This document shows positions 36,641 through 46,155 of a DNA stretch of 64,000 nt, piece after piece. Origin of the DNA: an uncultured Senegalimassilia sp. GTDB taxonomy: Bacteria; Actinomycetota; Coriobacteriia; Coriobacteriales; Eggerthellaceae. Position 1 is the stretch's first letter; every line of letters starts with the position of its first letter. Under the pieces are notes generated by a model that had not been told where the DNA came from, did no database searches, and saw nothing but the letters and a program-made list of their open reading frames with translations. The translations under genes were made by a program, and so were the position numbers. Where the stretch lies: NCBI GenBank assembly GCA_934630815.1, contig CAKTWI010000008.1, positions 18,412 to 82,411 of the forward strand. The letters are read 5' to 3'.

Positions 36641-37920
36641 TACGCAACCGCCTTCCTCGCCTTGAACACCTTGAACGCGACCGCGCCGAGGAAGCCGCCG
36701 ACAATAGCGAACGGCAGCCAGCTAAAGCCCAGGTCAGTGAAGGGAAGCTGTTTGATGGCGGGCAGCACACCATAGGTGTCGTCAAGTGTGGCGAGCAAAC
36801 TGATGACGAACGCCCCGAGGGCGGCGCCCTTGATCGGCCACGTGGTGCCCATCCGCTTTTCGAACAGCACCATGACCACGCACACCATGAACGGCGGGCA
36901 GACGACGGACAAGATCGGGGCGGCAAACGCTACGATGGCGTTCAAACCCAAGTTGCAGATGGCGAAGGACACCAACACAGTGACGATGACACCGGTGCGA
37001 TACGAAATCTTGCCGTGCGTGGTGCGCTCGAAATACGATGCCGATGCGCCGGTAAGGCCGATGGCGGTGGTCAGGCACGCAAGCCCCACGATGATGCCGA
37101 GAATGACCACGCCGGTGTTGCCGAGCAGGTGCTTGGTGATCTCCACGATAAGCGTGGAGCGATCCATGCCGGCGCCGAAAGCAAGCGCGCTCGAAGCGCC
37201 CAGGTAAGTCAACCCGCCGTAGATCACAGCCAGAAGGACACCGGCAACCACGGAAGCACCGGCGATGACCTTGAGCTGATCCTCGCGACGCGTATAGCCG
37301 GCGGTACGCGCGGCGTTCTCCATGACGATGGCGAAGCCAACGCAGGCAAGCACGTCCATAGCCTGGTAACCGGCCAAGATGCCATCCTGCGCAGCATGGT
37401 TGGAAAGCGGGGCCCCGATCTCGCCGAGCGGATGCACAATGCCGACCGCGATGATAACGAACACGCAGATGACCAACAGCGGGGTGAGCACCTTGCCGAT
37501 GATGTTGACCAAACGCGTTTGGCGAATGGACAGCGCAAGCACCACCGCGAAGAACAATGCGGAGAACACCAACATGTTCACGGAATCGCCGAACAACGGC
37601 ACGATGGACATCTCGTAGGTGGTGGCTGCCGTACGGGGCTCCGCGATGATCATGCCCGTGCAAAGGATAACGGCGGTGTTGAGCACCAGACCGGGCACTC
37701 GACCCAACGACCCTTCGACCGCCACATTCGCGCCGCCGGCAGCGTTGAGCGCGAAGATGCCCAAACAGGAAAGCGCCACATCGATCAAGATGAAGCACAG
37801 AAAGCCGATCACCCAATCAGTTCCGCTTTCCATGCCCAGAAACGGCGGGAAGATCAGGTTTCCAGCACCGAAGAACATGGCGAACAGCGCCAATCCGGTA
37901 ACCAAAGTGTTTTTCTTCAA
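36640..37920 (-). CDS. brnQ: Branched-chain amino acid transporter (LIVCS family)
   Basis: A sodium- or proton-coupled importer of Leu/Ile/Val, 426 residues and about 12 membrane spans. The family motif ALFAMFFGAGNLIFPPFLG is at the N-terminus and FAIVMENAARTAGYT near 200. The start is TTG 37920, because AAAGGAG lies 5 nt before it; a GTG eight codons earlier would place that site inside the gene. Confidence 0.92.
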   Translation of the reverse strand: MKKNTLVTGLALFAMFFGAGNLIFPPFLGMESGTDWVIGFLCFILIDVALSCLGIFALNAAGGANVAVEGSLGRVPGLVLNTAVILCTGMIIAEPRTAATTYEMSIVPLFGDSVNMLVFSALFFAVVLALSIRQTRLVNIIGKVLTPLLVICVFVIIAVGIVHPLGEIGAPLSNHAAQDGILAGYQAMDVLACVGFAIVMENAARTAGYTRREDQLKVIAGASVVAGVLLAVIYGGLTYLGASSALAFGAGMDRSTLIVEITKHLLGNTGVVILGIIVGLACLTTAIGLTGASASYFERTTHGKISYRTGVIVTVLVSFAICNLGLNAIVAFAAPILSVVCPPFMVCVVMVLFEKRMGTTWPIKGAALGAFVISLLATLDDTYGVLPAIKQLPFTDLGFSWLPFAIVGGFLGAVAFKVFKARKAVA

Positions 37921-38020
37921 GAATGCTCCTTTATGGATTTTCACTCGAATTCATTATTATGACGCAATCCGTTCGAAAAAAGAAGCAGGTAACTCGCTGC
38001 AATACCGAATCGTTGCCGCA

Positions 38021-38048
38021 AAAAAAGACCTGCAGGAGCAGGTCTTTT
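38021..38048 (-). terminator. Terminator of the GT2 gene
   Basis: AAAAGACCTGC, AGGA loop, GCAGGTCTTTT (38023-38048), then a T run on the minus strand, 12 nt after the glycosyltransferase stop. Confidence 0.92.
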
Positions 38049-38059
38049 CCACTTGATGC

Positions 38060-39097
38060 CTAGTTGAACTTGAAAATCCTCTGAGCCACATGGTACCCGG
38101 TGATGCCGATCTTGCGCCCCAAGTTCGTGGGCAGATTCGTGCCCATATTCAACACGCTGTGCCTCACACGGCGGTACACATCGGAGTTGTTCTCCTTCAG
38201 ATAACGCCAAATCGCATCGCGCTCATCCTCGGCGTCGACGGTGTTGATCATACGCAGGAAGATGCTGCAGATACACATCATCATGGACAGGTAATTCTCC
38301 ATGTAGCGCTCCAGACGCTTCTCGGGCACATCACCGGGAAGCTGCACGGCATCGATCATGATGCGCGTGACGCGCAGCTGCTGATCGATGCGGCTCATCA
38401 TGACCGATTCGTTAACGCTTTGGTCGTCGCGGCCGATGAAGTAGCGGTACATGTCGACGTCAAGGTAATAGATGGTCTTGACGTGCGGCAGCGGCACGTA
38501 CACGAAGATGTTATCAACATAGAAGGTGTGCTTGGGCAGCTGAAGGCCCATGCCGCGCAGCAGCTCGGTGCGGTAGATGACCGAGTGCATAAGCAGGTAT
38601 TGGCTGGGGTTGAAATGCCCCACCTCGGACCAGCCGAATTCGCGCCCCTCAGGGAACACGTTACGGTAATGCATGATGGTGCGCGTGCTCTCGTGTACCT
38701 TCTCGTACACGTAATTGGCGATAACCAGATCGGTCGGGGCGCTGCGCCCGACTTGGCTGCGCACATATGCCATGACGTCTTCCATAGCACGGCGATCAAG
38801 CCAATCATCGGAATCGACCACCTTGAAGTACAAGCCCGAGGCGTTCGCCAAACCGGTGTTCACCGCTTGCCCATGGCCGCCGTTCTCCTGGTGGACGGCC
38901 TTGATGATGCCCGGATGGAGCTCCTCCCAGCGATCGGCCTTTTCCGCGGTATCGTCTTTGACCGACCCATCGTCGACGATGATGATCTCGATATCATCGC
39001 AGCCCTTATCGCCCCCGCATGCAAGGATGGACTCGATGCACTTATCCATATATGCCGCGGAGTTATAGCACGGGATGGCGAAGGTGATGCTTTTCAT
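38060..39097 (-). CDS. Glycosyltransferase family 2
   Basis: A 345-residue GT-A enzyme. The N-terminus MKSITFAIPCYNSAAYMDKC is followed by IEIIIVDDGSVKDDT (near 40), QENGGHGQAVNTGLANASG and the metal-binding FKVVDSDDWL (DxD-like, near 97). The C-terminal part is less conserved and has a hydrophobic stretch near 280. It probably adds sugars to cell-surface polymers. AAAGGA precedes the ATG. It is a single-gene unit with its own terminator. Confidence 0.88.
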   Translation of the reverse strand: MKSITFAIPCYNSAAYMDKCIESILACGGDKGCDDIEIIIVDDGSVKDDTAEKADRWEELHPGIIKAVHQENGGHGQAVNTGLANASGLYFKVVDSDDWLDRRAMEDVMAYVRSQVGRSAPTDLVIANYVYEKVHESTRTIMHYRNVFPEGREFGWSEVGHFNPSQYLLMHSVIYRTELLRGMGLQLPKHTFYVDNIFVYVPLPHVKTIYYLDVDMYRYFIGRDDQSVNESVMMSRIDQQLRVTRIMIDAVQLPGDVPEKRLERYMENYLSMMMCICSIFLRMINTVDAEDERDAIWRYLKENNSDVYRRVRHSVLNMGTNLPTNLGRKIGITGYHVAQRIFKFN

Positions 39098-39307
39098 GCC
39101 TGTCCTTTCCTGGAAACAACGGCGCGGATGCGGTTGGAATACGCCGCCGTTCATATGGTTCGCCCGCCATTTTACCGGTAGCAGGCCGCGCAGCCGCCCT
39201 ATGATGGGACAATATGGATAAAATCCAAGTGAACAGCTCGGGCGCAGCCGAAACCATGCGCAAGCGGCAAGACCGCGCCCGACACATCGCAAAGAAAGGG
39301 TACGAAC

Positions 39308-40315
39308 ATGAGCTCGTTTTTGGACACTATGCTTGAGCGCGCCAAAGCCGACAAGCAGACCATCGTGCTACCCGAGGGCGACGACCCGCGCACGCTCGAA
39401 GCAGCCGAGACCATTCTCGCTCAAGGCGTCGCAAACCTGATCATCCTGGGCAACGTTGCCGCCATCAAGGAATCCGGCCGCGCGCTCGACGGTGCCACGC
39501 TGATTGACCCGCAGGACTCCGATCTGCACGACGAGTTCGCGAACACCCTGTATGAGCTGCGCAAGCACAAGGGCATGACCCTCGACCAAGCCGCCGAGAA
39601 GGTGCGCGACGTGCTGTTCTTCGGCGTGCTCATGGTGAAGACCGGCCGCGCCGACGGCATGGTCTCCGGCGCATGCCACTCCACCGGCGACGTGCTGCGC
39701 CCTAGCCTGCAGATCCTCAAAACCGCCCCGGGCGTTAAGCTGGTCAGCAGCTTCTTCATCATGGTGGTGCCCAACTGCGAGTACGGCCAGAACGGCACGT
39801 TCCTGTTCAGCGACTGCGGCCTGGAGATCCAGCCCACCGCCGAAAAGCTCGCGCACATCGCCGTGAACTCCGCGCAGTCTTGGAAAACCCTTATCGGCAC
39901 CGAGCCCGTGGTGGCCATGCTCTCCCACTCCACCTACGGCTCCGCCAAAAACGACGACGCGAACAAGGTGGTCGAAGCTGCCGCCATCGCCCGTGAGATG
40001 GCACCTGAACTGGCGCTCGACGGCGAGCTGCAGGCCGATGCAGCCATGGTGCCCTCCGTGGGCGCATCGAAGGCCCCCAACAGCAAGGTTGCCGGCAAGG
40101 CGAACTGCCTGATCTTCCCCGACCTTGACGCGGGCAACATCGGTTACAAGCTGGTGCAGCGTCTGGCGCACGCCGAGGCCTTCGGCCCGGTCACCCAGGG
40201 CATCGCTGCCCCGGTCAACGACCTGTCCCGCGGCTGCAGCGCACATGACATCGTGGGCGTCATCGCCATCACGTGCGTGCAGGCCCAGGCGAAGAAGGTC
40301 GCCGACGCCCAATAG
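39308..40315 (+). CDS. pta: Phosphate acetyltransferase
   Basis: Interconverts acetyl-CoA and acetyl phosphate. The 335 residues match the short catalytic form: QTIVLPEGDDPRTLEAAE (near 17), DGMVSGACHSTGDVLRPSLQ (near 117), AMLSHSTYGSAKN and the C-terminal LVQRLAHAEAFGPVTQGIAAPVNDLSRG. AAAGGG lies 8 nt upstream. With ackA it forms the acetate/ATP pathway, but the two genes converge here instead of forming an operon. Confidence 0.96.
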   Translation: MSSFLDTMLERAKADKQTIVLPEGDDPRTLEAAETILAQGVANLIILGNVAAIKESGRALDGATLIDPQDSDLHDEFANTLYELRKHKGMTLDQAAEKVRDVLFFGVLMVKTGRADGMVSGACHSTGDVLRPSLQILKTAPGVKLVSSFFIMVVPNCEYGQNGTFLFSDCGLEIQPTAEKLAHIAVNSAQSWKTLIGTEPVVAMLSHSTYGSAKNDDANKVVEAAAIAREMAPELALDGELQADAAMVPSVGASKAPNSKVAGKANCLIFPDLDAGNIGYKLVQRLAHAEAFGPVTQGIAAPVNDLSRGCSAHDIVGVIAITCVQAQAKKVADAQ

Positions 40316-40371
40316 CCCAAGCCGGCGCGAAACCGCTCAAGCAATCGGAACCTAACACCCGAAACCGAAAC

Positions 40372-40419
40372 GCCCTGCTTCCCGAACCGATCACGATGTT
40401 CAGGACGCAGGGCTTTCTT
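40372..40419 (+). terminator. pta terminator
   Basis: GCCCTGC (40372-40378) pairs with GCAGGGC (40407-40413), with inner pairing GAAC/GTTC, then TTTCTT. It lies 57 nt after the pta stop. Confidence 0.7.
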
Positions 40420-40717
40420 GTTGAATGCGCTGAGACAATCAAGAACCCCGCATACTCCGAGGCCGCGAACCTAGCCAATCTCGCAAACCTTATTGGCACC
40501 AATGCTGTCAGTAAGGTTTGAATCCGTCTTCGAAGCCGAGAGCGCCTCCATGAACCCAAGCAAGCCTGTCAATATTTCAAGGCGGCTCGCGACAGCAGCG
40601 CTCACGATGTGCAGCCCATGCCCGCAAACCAGCGAATAGTCTGCTAGCCGTCATCTCGAATCGAGCCGCCACATCAACGCGCGACACCCGGCCATACTTG
40701 ACATAGCAAGCCAAAAG

Positions 40718-40741
40718 AAAAGCCCTCTTTCGAGGGCTTTT
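40718..40741. terminator. ackA terminator
   Basis: AAAAGCCCTC, TTTC loop, GAGGGCTTTT; a symmetrical A/T-flanked stem, about 50 nt after the ackA stop on the minus strand. Confidence 0.88.
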
Positions 40742-40791
40742 CGGCATTGCAGGTAACGCAGCGCTTTGCTGCTATGGGACAACCGGAAGTC

Positions 40792-42006
40792 TTACGGCTG
40801 GATACCGACCATCTGGTCGTGCACGATCTCATAGGTATCGCGTGCGATCATGTACTCCTCGTTGGTCGGGATGATGATGATCTGCACCGCGGAATCATCG
40901 GTAGAGATGATGCGCTCGAAACCGCGATGACGGTTCTTCTCCTCATCGAGCACGATGCCCAAAGGCTGCAGGCCGGAGAAGATCATGCGACGCATCTTGT
41001 CGCAATTCTCGCCGACGCCGGCGGTGAGCACGATGGCGTCCACGCCGCCCATGACGGCGATGTACTGGCCGATGTACTTCTTCACCGAGTTGGAGAACAT
41101 GTCGTAGGCCAGCATGGCGCGCTCGTTACCCTCTTCCGAGGCCGTGCGAACGCTGCGCAGGTCGTTGGACACGCCGGAAATGCCCAGCAAGCCCGACTGC
41201 TTGTTCATGAGGTTGTTCATTTCCTCGGCAGTCAGGTTCTCGTGATCCATGATGAACGGCACGATGGCCGGGTCGATGGCGCCGCAGCGAGTGCCCATCA
41301 TCAGGCCGTCGAGCGGCGTAAGACCCATGGAGGTGTCCACGGCCACGCCGTGGTCGATAGCGGACGCCGAGCAACCGTTGCCCAGATGCAACGTGATGAG
41401 CTTCAGGTCCTCAAGGGGCTCATCGAGCACCACGGCGGCACGCTCGGAAATATAGCGATGCGAGGTACCGTGAGCACCGTACTTGCGGATAGCGTACTTC
41501 TCGTACAGCTCGTAGGGCAGCGGATACATGTACGCCTTCGGAGGCAACGTGGTAAAAAACGAGGTATCGAACACGGCCACCATGGGGATGCCCGGCATGT
41601 GCTTCATGCAAGCATGGATGCCCATGAGCGCCGCGCCATTGTGCAAAGGCGCCAGCTCGGCAAGCTCGTCGATCTTCGCGATGACCTCATCGTCGATGAG
41701 AACGGAACGATCGAAGTACTTGCCGCCCTGCACGATGCGGTGACCGACGGCGTCGATCTCGGACAGCGAAGCGATAGCGGCACCCTCGCCCGAGACCAGG
41801 GATTCAAGCACGAGCGCCATAGCGTCGTCGTGGTCCGCCATCTTCGCGTCGATGACCACTTCGTTATCGTCAAGACCGTGCTTGTGGAACGCCTCGGCCG
41901 AACCGACACGCTCGCAAATGCCCTTGGCCATGAGCGTATGCGTTTCAACATTGATAAGCTGGTACTTCAGCGAAGATGAACCCGCATTGATAACCAAAAC
42001 GTTCAA
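40792..42006 (-). CDS. ackA: Acetate kinase
   Basis: Makes ATP and acetate from acetyl phosphate. The 404 residues begin MNVLVINAGSSSLKYQL and have the family signatures VAVFDTSFFTTLPPKAYMYPLP (near 168), YGAHGTSHRYISERAA, HLGNGCSASAIDHGVAVDTS (near 208) and LTAGVGENCDKMRRM (near 325). It completes the pathway begun by pta at the other side of the intergenic region. Confidence 0.97.
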   Translation of the reverse strand: MNVLVINAGSSSLKYQLINVETHTLMAKGICERVGSAEAFHKHGLDDNEVVIDAKMADHDDAMALVLESLVSGEGAAIASLSEIDAVGHRIVQGGKYFDRSVLIDDEVIAKIDELAELAPLHNGAALMGIHACMKHMPGIPMVAVFDTSFFTTLPPKAYMYPLPYELYEKYAIRKYGAHGTSHRYISERAAVVLDEPLEDLKLITLHLGNGCSASAIDHGVAVDTSMGLTPLDGLMMGTRCGAIDPAIVPFIMDHENLTAEEMNNLMNKQSGLLGISGVSNDLRSVRTASEEGNERAMLAYDMFSNSVKKYIGQYIAVMGGVDAIVLTAGVGENCDKMRRMIFSGLQPLGIVLDEEKNRHRGFERIISTDDSAVQIIIIPTNEEYMIARDTYEIVHDQMVGIQP

Positions 42007-42112
42007 CGGCCTGCCTCCTTACACAAAAGATTTCGAGTCCTCATTGTAGTGGCAAAACACGCAGCACGTTGCCGCAAGCGGCCCCCGCGCTGCACTCTGT
42101 CGGCAAGCGGCG

Positions 42113-42367
42113 CTACGAAAGCGTGGTGTCGCGCTGCTCGTCCGACACCTCCGGCTCAAGCTGGCCCATGAGCACGTCGACCTTCTGCTGCGCCGTGGCT
42201 AGGCGGCCCTGCAGGGCGCGCAGCAGCGCGACCCCGCGCTCATAGCTGGCAAGGCTGTCCTCCAGCTCGAGCGTGTTAGACTCCAGAACGCCGACGATGC
42301 CGTCCAGCTCGGCCATGGCCTCGCGAAAGGTCAGGTCCTCGACCGGTTTCAAACTTTCATTGCCCAT
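42113..42367 (-). CDS. xseB: Exodeoxyribonuclease VII small subunit
   Basis: An 84-residue helical subunit: LTFREAMAELDGIVGVLESN and LEDSLASYERGVALLRALQGRL are the family core. AAGGA precedes the ATG. It begins 1 nt after the xseA stop and reads the same way. Confidence 0.95.
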   Translation of the reverse strand: MGNESLKPVEDLTFREAMAELDGIVGVLESNTLELEDSLASYERGVALLRALQGRLATAQQKVDVLMGQLEPEVSDEQRDTTLS

Positions 42368-42368
42368 T

Positions 42369-44060
42369 TCATGATTCCTTCCCTATAGGGCCGTCTTCAT
42401 CAGCGCGCCGGACCCCCGACACGCTGCACTCGATCACGCCATCCGATACCGTCACATCAAGCGCCTGCCCTATTTGGGCTTGCTCGACCGACTTCACAAC
42501 ACCGCCGTCGCCGACGCGGGCAATCGAGTAGCCTCTGCCGAGAACTGCCAACGGCGAGAGCGCGTCAAGCTGCGCGGCCGAAAGGCCTGCTTGCCGGCGA
42601 AACGGCTCCAGCATCTGGCAGCCCGCCGCGCGCAAACGCCGCTGTTCGTGATCGAGCGCAACGTGTTGCCGCTCGCATGCCTGCGACATCGCCCGCATCA
42701 GCCGCTCGCGAGCGCGTTGCGTTTGCGCAGTCGGCACGTCGACGACCTGCGAAAGCGCATGCGTCAAGCGCTCGCGTTGCCGCTGAACGGCGGCCGCATC
42801 GAGGGTCAAGGCGTTGGGAAGCGCCGAGCCCAAACGCTCGCGCAAGCGATCGACCTGCGCACGGTCGCGATCCAGGCTAGAGGGCAGCGCCCTTGCCAGC
42901 CTGTCGGCGTACAAGTCGACACCCTGCGCCGAAGCCGCCAGCAAAGCGTTAGGGTCGCAAAAGACCGGGCGGCTGGCAATGCGTCCAACTTGCGCGGCAC
43001 CGCCCTCAAGAGCACGCTGGACGCAGGCATCCAAGCTGCCTCGACGTGCGCGGAACAGCGCATCAAGGTTCTCGCGAGCAGGACTCACCGCCTCGGCGGC
43101 GGCCGTAGGCGTTGAGGCGCGCACGTCGGCGACCATATCGGCGATGGACGTATCGGGTTCGTGCCCGATACCCGTGACAACCGGAACGGGGCATTTGACG
43201 ATTATACGAGCCAAGAACTCGTCGTTGAACGGCATAAGGTCCTCATATGATCCGCCGCCGCGCACCACCAACACCACCTCGGCGCCAGCATGGACCACGG
43301 CGCGCATGCCCTCGACGATGCCGGCCGGGGCCTGCGAACCCTCCACCGCCACGCCGGAGAACAGCACCCGCGCCACAGGGAAACGGCGACGCAACGTGCG
43401 CAGCACATCGTGCACCGCATCGCCGCGCGGGCTTGTGACCAAGCCGATGGTAAGCGGATATGCAGGCAAGGGCAGCTTTCGCGCGGGGTCTGCAAGGCCC
43501 TCGGCGGAAAGCTTCCGTGCTAGGTTTGCCACCTGCAATCGCAGCTGCCCCTCGCCCACCGGCGCCAACGAGAACACGTCGAAGTTCATGCGACCCTTAG
43601 CCGCATACAGCGTGAACCTACCCGTCAGCTCCACCAGCTGGCCAACCGCCACCTGCACGCCGGCGGCGCGGAAGCGGTTGTTCCACATCATGCACGGAAG
43701 ACTTGCAGACTTGTCCTTGACCGTGAAGTACACGGCCTTGTACCCGGGCTTGTTCGACAGCTCGGAAATCTCACCGACCAGGCGCACCGTCACGCCTTCG
43801 AGCGCCCCTTTCGCCAGCTGCATGGCAGCGGATACCGATAAGGCGCGCGAAGCGGATCCCTGCGTTGCCGCTCCCCCGTTACGCGAAGCCGCGTTCGCAC
43901 CCGCCGCCTTATGCGCTCCGTACGCGGCAGCGCAAGCGCGAGCCGCCTCCTCGGCGTTTCGCGCCGGGCCCGAGGAAGCCCCCGAGTTAGCAAAAACGCC
44001 GCGGGGTCCTCCCGCGGCGCCGTTATATGATCGATCGTAGGCCACGTTGCTACTCGTCAC
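42369..44060 (-). CDS. xseA: Exodeoxyribonuclease VII large subunit, with uncertain Ala-rich N-terminal extension
   Basis: Degrades single-stranded DNA with XseB. The homologous part starts at LSVSAAMQLAKGALEGVTVRLVGE (OB fold, near residue 74). The catalytic core follows (IGLVTSPRGDAVHDVL, VVRGGGSYEDLMPFNDE, GIGHEPDTSIADMVAD) and then a long coiled coil. Upstream the frame stays open for 73 more codons of Ala/Gly-rich coding-like sequence to GTG 44060, overlapping the peptidase stop by 11 nt; no ribosome site is visible there. A terminator-like hairpin lies inside this extension. ATG 43823 (MQLAKGAL) is the safe minimal start. Confidence 0.9.
   Translation of the reverse strand: MTSSNVAYDRSYNGAAGGPRGVFANSGASSGPARNAEEAARACAAAYGAHKAAGANAASRNGGAATQGSASRALSVSAAMQLAKGALEGVTVRLVGEISELSNKPGYKAVYFTVKDKSASLPCMMWNNRFRAAGVQVAVGQLVELTGRFTLYAAKGRMNFDVFSLAPVGEGQLRLQVANLARKLSAEGLADPARKLPLPAYPLTIGLVTSPRGDAVHDVLRTLRRRFPVARVLFSGVAVEGSQAPAGIVEGMRAVVHAGAEVVLVVRGGGSYEDLMPFNDEFLARIIVKCPVPVVTGIGHEPDTSIADMVADVRASTPTAAAEAVSPARENLDALFRARRGSLDACVQRALEGGAAQVGRIASRPVFCDPNALLAASAQGVDLYADRLARALPSSLDRDRAQVDRLRERLGSALPNALTLDAAAVQRQRERLTHALSQVVDVPTAQTQRARERLMRAMSQACERQHVALDHEQRRLRAAGCQMLEPFRRQAGLSAAQLDALSPLAVLGRGYSIARVGDGGVVKSVEQAQIGQALDVTVSDGVIECSVSGVRRADEDGPIGKES
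43992..44019 (-). terminator. Terminator-like hairpin inside the 5' end of the xseA frame
   Basis: On the minus strand CGCCGCGGG, AGGA loop, CCCGCGGCG, then GTTTTTG. It is a textbook intrinsic terminator located 31 nt after the metallopeptidase stop and 41-68 nt into the longest xseA frame. It either ends the peptidase transcript, with xseA starting later, or acts as an attenuator that translating ribosomes would melt. Confidence 0.75.
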
Positions 44061-44712
44061 GGGACTGCAGCAGCCACAGCAGTTGCAGGATGGACGTCAA
44101 AGCGGCGGCAACGTAGGTGAGCGCGCAGGCGCGCAGCACGGAATACGCCCCGCCCTGCTCGGCCTGCGAGATGCCCTGGGTTTTGAGATACGCAAGGCCG
44201 CGACGCGACGCATCGAACTCAACGGGCAACGTGACCAGCTGGAACAGCACCACCACGGCGTACATGATGATGGCGAGCGTGGTAAGGCCGGAAAGCTGCA
44301 TGAAGATGCCGAACATCAGCAGGAATACCCACGCATTGGATGCGAAGTTCACCGCCGGCACGAGCGCGCCGCGGATCTTCATGGGGGCATACCCCTGCGC
44401 AAACTGGATGGCGTGGCCGGCCTCGTGGCACGCCGTGGCGATGGCCGTGATGGAGGTTCCGCCGAACGCATCAGGGTCCAAGGTGATGGAGTTGCTGCGT
44501 GGGTCAAAATGGTCCTGCTGCGGGCCGCCGCGATAAACCTGCACGCCGTGGACGCCGTTTGCGGCGAGCATCATCTCGGCCATCTGCGCTCCGGTGACGT
44601 GCGTGGACGCGGGGACGTGCAGGTATTTGTTGATCTGGCGGTTCACGTACCACGACGCGCCCATGCCGATGACCATGGTGACGACGATCAGGCTCAAATA
44701 GCTCATGCTCAT
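44050..44712 (-). CDS. Membrane zinc metallopeptidase (YugP-like)
   Basis: A 220-residue membrane protease. An N-terminal span (YLSLIVVTMVIGMGASWYV) is followed by the zinc motif TACHEAGHAIQFAQGY (HExxH, near 118) and two or three further spans, with EFDASRRGLAYL after them. The family is annotated as a neutral zinc metallopeptidase of unknown target. The start MSMSYLSL is used; AGGAG lies 13 nt upstream, which is long. A minus-strand TATACT near 44808 may be its -10. Confidence 0.88.
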   Translation of the reverse strand: MSMSYLSLIVVTMVIGMGASWYVNRQINKYLHVPASTHVTGAQMAEMMLAANGVHGVQVYRGGPQQDHFDPRSNSITLDPDAFGGTSITAIATACHEAGHAIQFAQGYAPMKIRGALVPAVNFASNAWVFLLMFGIFMQLSGLTTLAIIMYAVVVLFQLVTLPVEFDASRRGLAYLKTQGISQAEQGGAYSVLRACALTYVAAALTSILQLLWLLQSRDE

Positions 44713-44932
44713 ATGGGTGATGCAACTCCTATCGAAAGCGTACGGCGCATGCCCTGCGCCCCGGGGCGCGGCCGCAAGGCGGCGCGCTTGGTTCAACGAA
44801 CCAAAAGTATACCGAAGCGAAACCCCTTGCCCGCAGCTTCACGAATGTTCCCGCGAAACGTTCGCAATCCGTTACCGGGAACGCATCGCAATCGCCGCGT
44901 TCAAGTTGCCGCGCAACGCGGCGACACGCTAG

Positions 44933-46087
44933 TTACTCTTCGCCATCCAGGCGCGTGACGCGCAGATCGTGGCCGTCCAAGGACAGCACGAGCTTGCCCT
45001 CGAGCAGCTCGATGAGCTCCTCGCCCACGAGCGCCCGGCGCCATCCGCGCAGAAGGTCGATGCCCTGACGATATCCACGGGCCATGCGCACCAGGTCATC
45101 GTGGCTTGCCAGCGTAGGGAACGCCACGCCGTTCTCCTTGGCGCGCAACCGCACAAGCGCGCTCATAAGGTCGAGCGGTGCATCCACATTAGGCTCGTTG
45201 CGCCCGCTACGATCGAGTTCGGGCCAGCATTGCGGACCGGATTCCAGCGCCTTCTTCATAAGGCTGGCGACCGTTCGGGCATCGCGGGTATTAAGCTTCT
45301 CGCGCATGCCGCGCACCATGAACAGCTCGTCGATGGTGCGGGCCTCGCGCTTGCACGCCTCCACGATCTGCTCATCGGTGATGACCCACTTACGCGGCAC
45401 GTTGCGCTTCTGAGCCGTGACCTCACGCCATGCGGCAACCTCGCGCGCCGCCGCCAGCTGCTTGCGCGAAAGCTGGCCGACGCGCTTGAGCCTGCGGTAG
45501 CGCTCGCGCTCATCGGATTCGAAGCGCGCAGGGTCGCACATCTCGGCGAACTCGGGGTCAAGCCAATGCAAGCGCCCCTGCTGCTCCAATTCTTGCTTCA
45601 TATGCTCATACATGCGGGGAAGATAAATAACGTCGTCGGCAGCATAGCGCAGCTGAGATTCCGACAAGGGACGGCGCGACCAGTCGGTGAAGGAATCGAC
45701 CTTCTTGAGCGCCACGCCGCACTCGGCGCCGACCAAGGCCCCGTAGCCGATCTGCTGCGTGTGCCCCAAAAGCGCCGCCGCAACCTGCGTGTCGAACAGC
45801 GGCTGCGGAAGCACGCCCACCTCATGCCACAAGATCTCAAGGTCCTGCCCGCCGGAGTGCAGCACCTTCATGACGCCGGCATCCTCGAGCAGCGGGGCCA
45901 GCACATGCAGGTCCTCGATGCAAAACGGGTCGACCACCGCCACCTCGTCATCGGTGGCGAACTGGATCAAGCACAGGCGCGCATAATAGGTCTTCTCGCG
46001 TAAAAACTCGGTGTCGATGGCAAGGACGCTTGAGCGGCGTGCTCGCTCGACGAACGCCTCCAGTGCTTCTTGATCTTCGATATACAC
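44933..46087 (-). CDS. rnd: Ribonuclease D
   Basis: A 3'-5' exoribonuclease that trims tRNA and other small RNA ends. The 384 residues carry the DEDD motifs: LAIDTEFLREKTYYARLCLI, HSGGQDLEIL (near 78) and YAADDVIYLPRMYEHM (near 148), followed by an HRDC domain (SRKQLAAAREVAAWRE...). GTG 46087 (YIEDQEAL) is chosen because AGGA lies 8 nt before it; ATG 46108 upstream has no ribosome site. It diverges from the lipid kinase gene. Confidence 0.93.
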   Translation of the reverse strand: MYIEDQEALEAFVERARRSSVLAIDTEFLREKTYYARLCLIQFATDDEVAVVDPFCIEDLHVLAPLLEDAGVMKVLHSGGQDLEILWHEVGVLPQPLFDTQVAAALLGHTQQIGYGALVGAECGVALKKVDSFTDWSRRPLSESQLRYAADDVIYLPRMYEHMKQELEQQGRLHWLDPEFAEMCDPARFESDERERYRRLKRVGQLSRKQLAAAREVAAWREVTAQKRNVPRKWVITDEQIVEACKREARTIDELFMVRGMREKLNTRDARTVASLMKKALESGPQCWPELDRSGRNEPNVDAPLDLMSALVRLRAKENGVAFPTLASHDDLVRMARGYRQGIDLLRGWRRALVGEELIELLEGKLVLSLDGHDLRVTRLDGEE

Positions 46088-46155
46088 CCGGTAATTCCTC
46101 ACGTTCATATCGTTGTGCTTTATGATGTAAGAATACCGCAATGGAAGGGAAAACC

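Larger units (their letters stand above)
40316..40791. other. pta-ackA intergenic region
   Basis: 476 bp between two converging genes, with a terminator for each. The middle part (about 40430-40710) has no good gene. Short open stretches on both strands (for example minus-strand YVKYGRVSRVDVAARFEMTA near 40640-40710) may be remnants of lost genes. An 8-bp inverted repeat AAACCTTA/TAAGGTTT spans 40485-40519. Confidence 0.5.
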
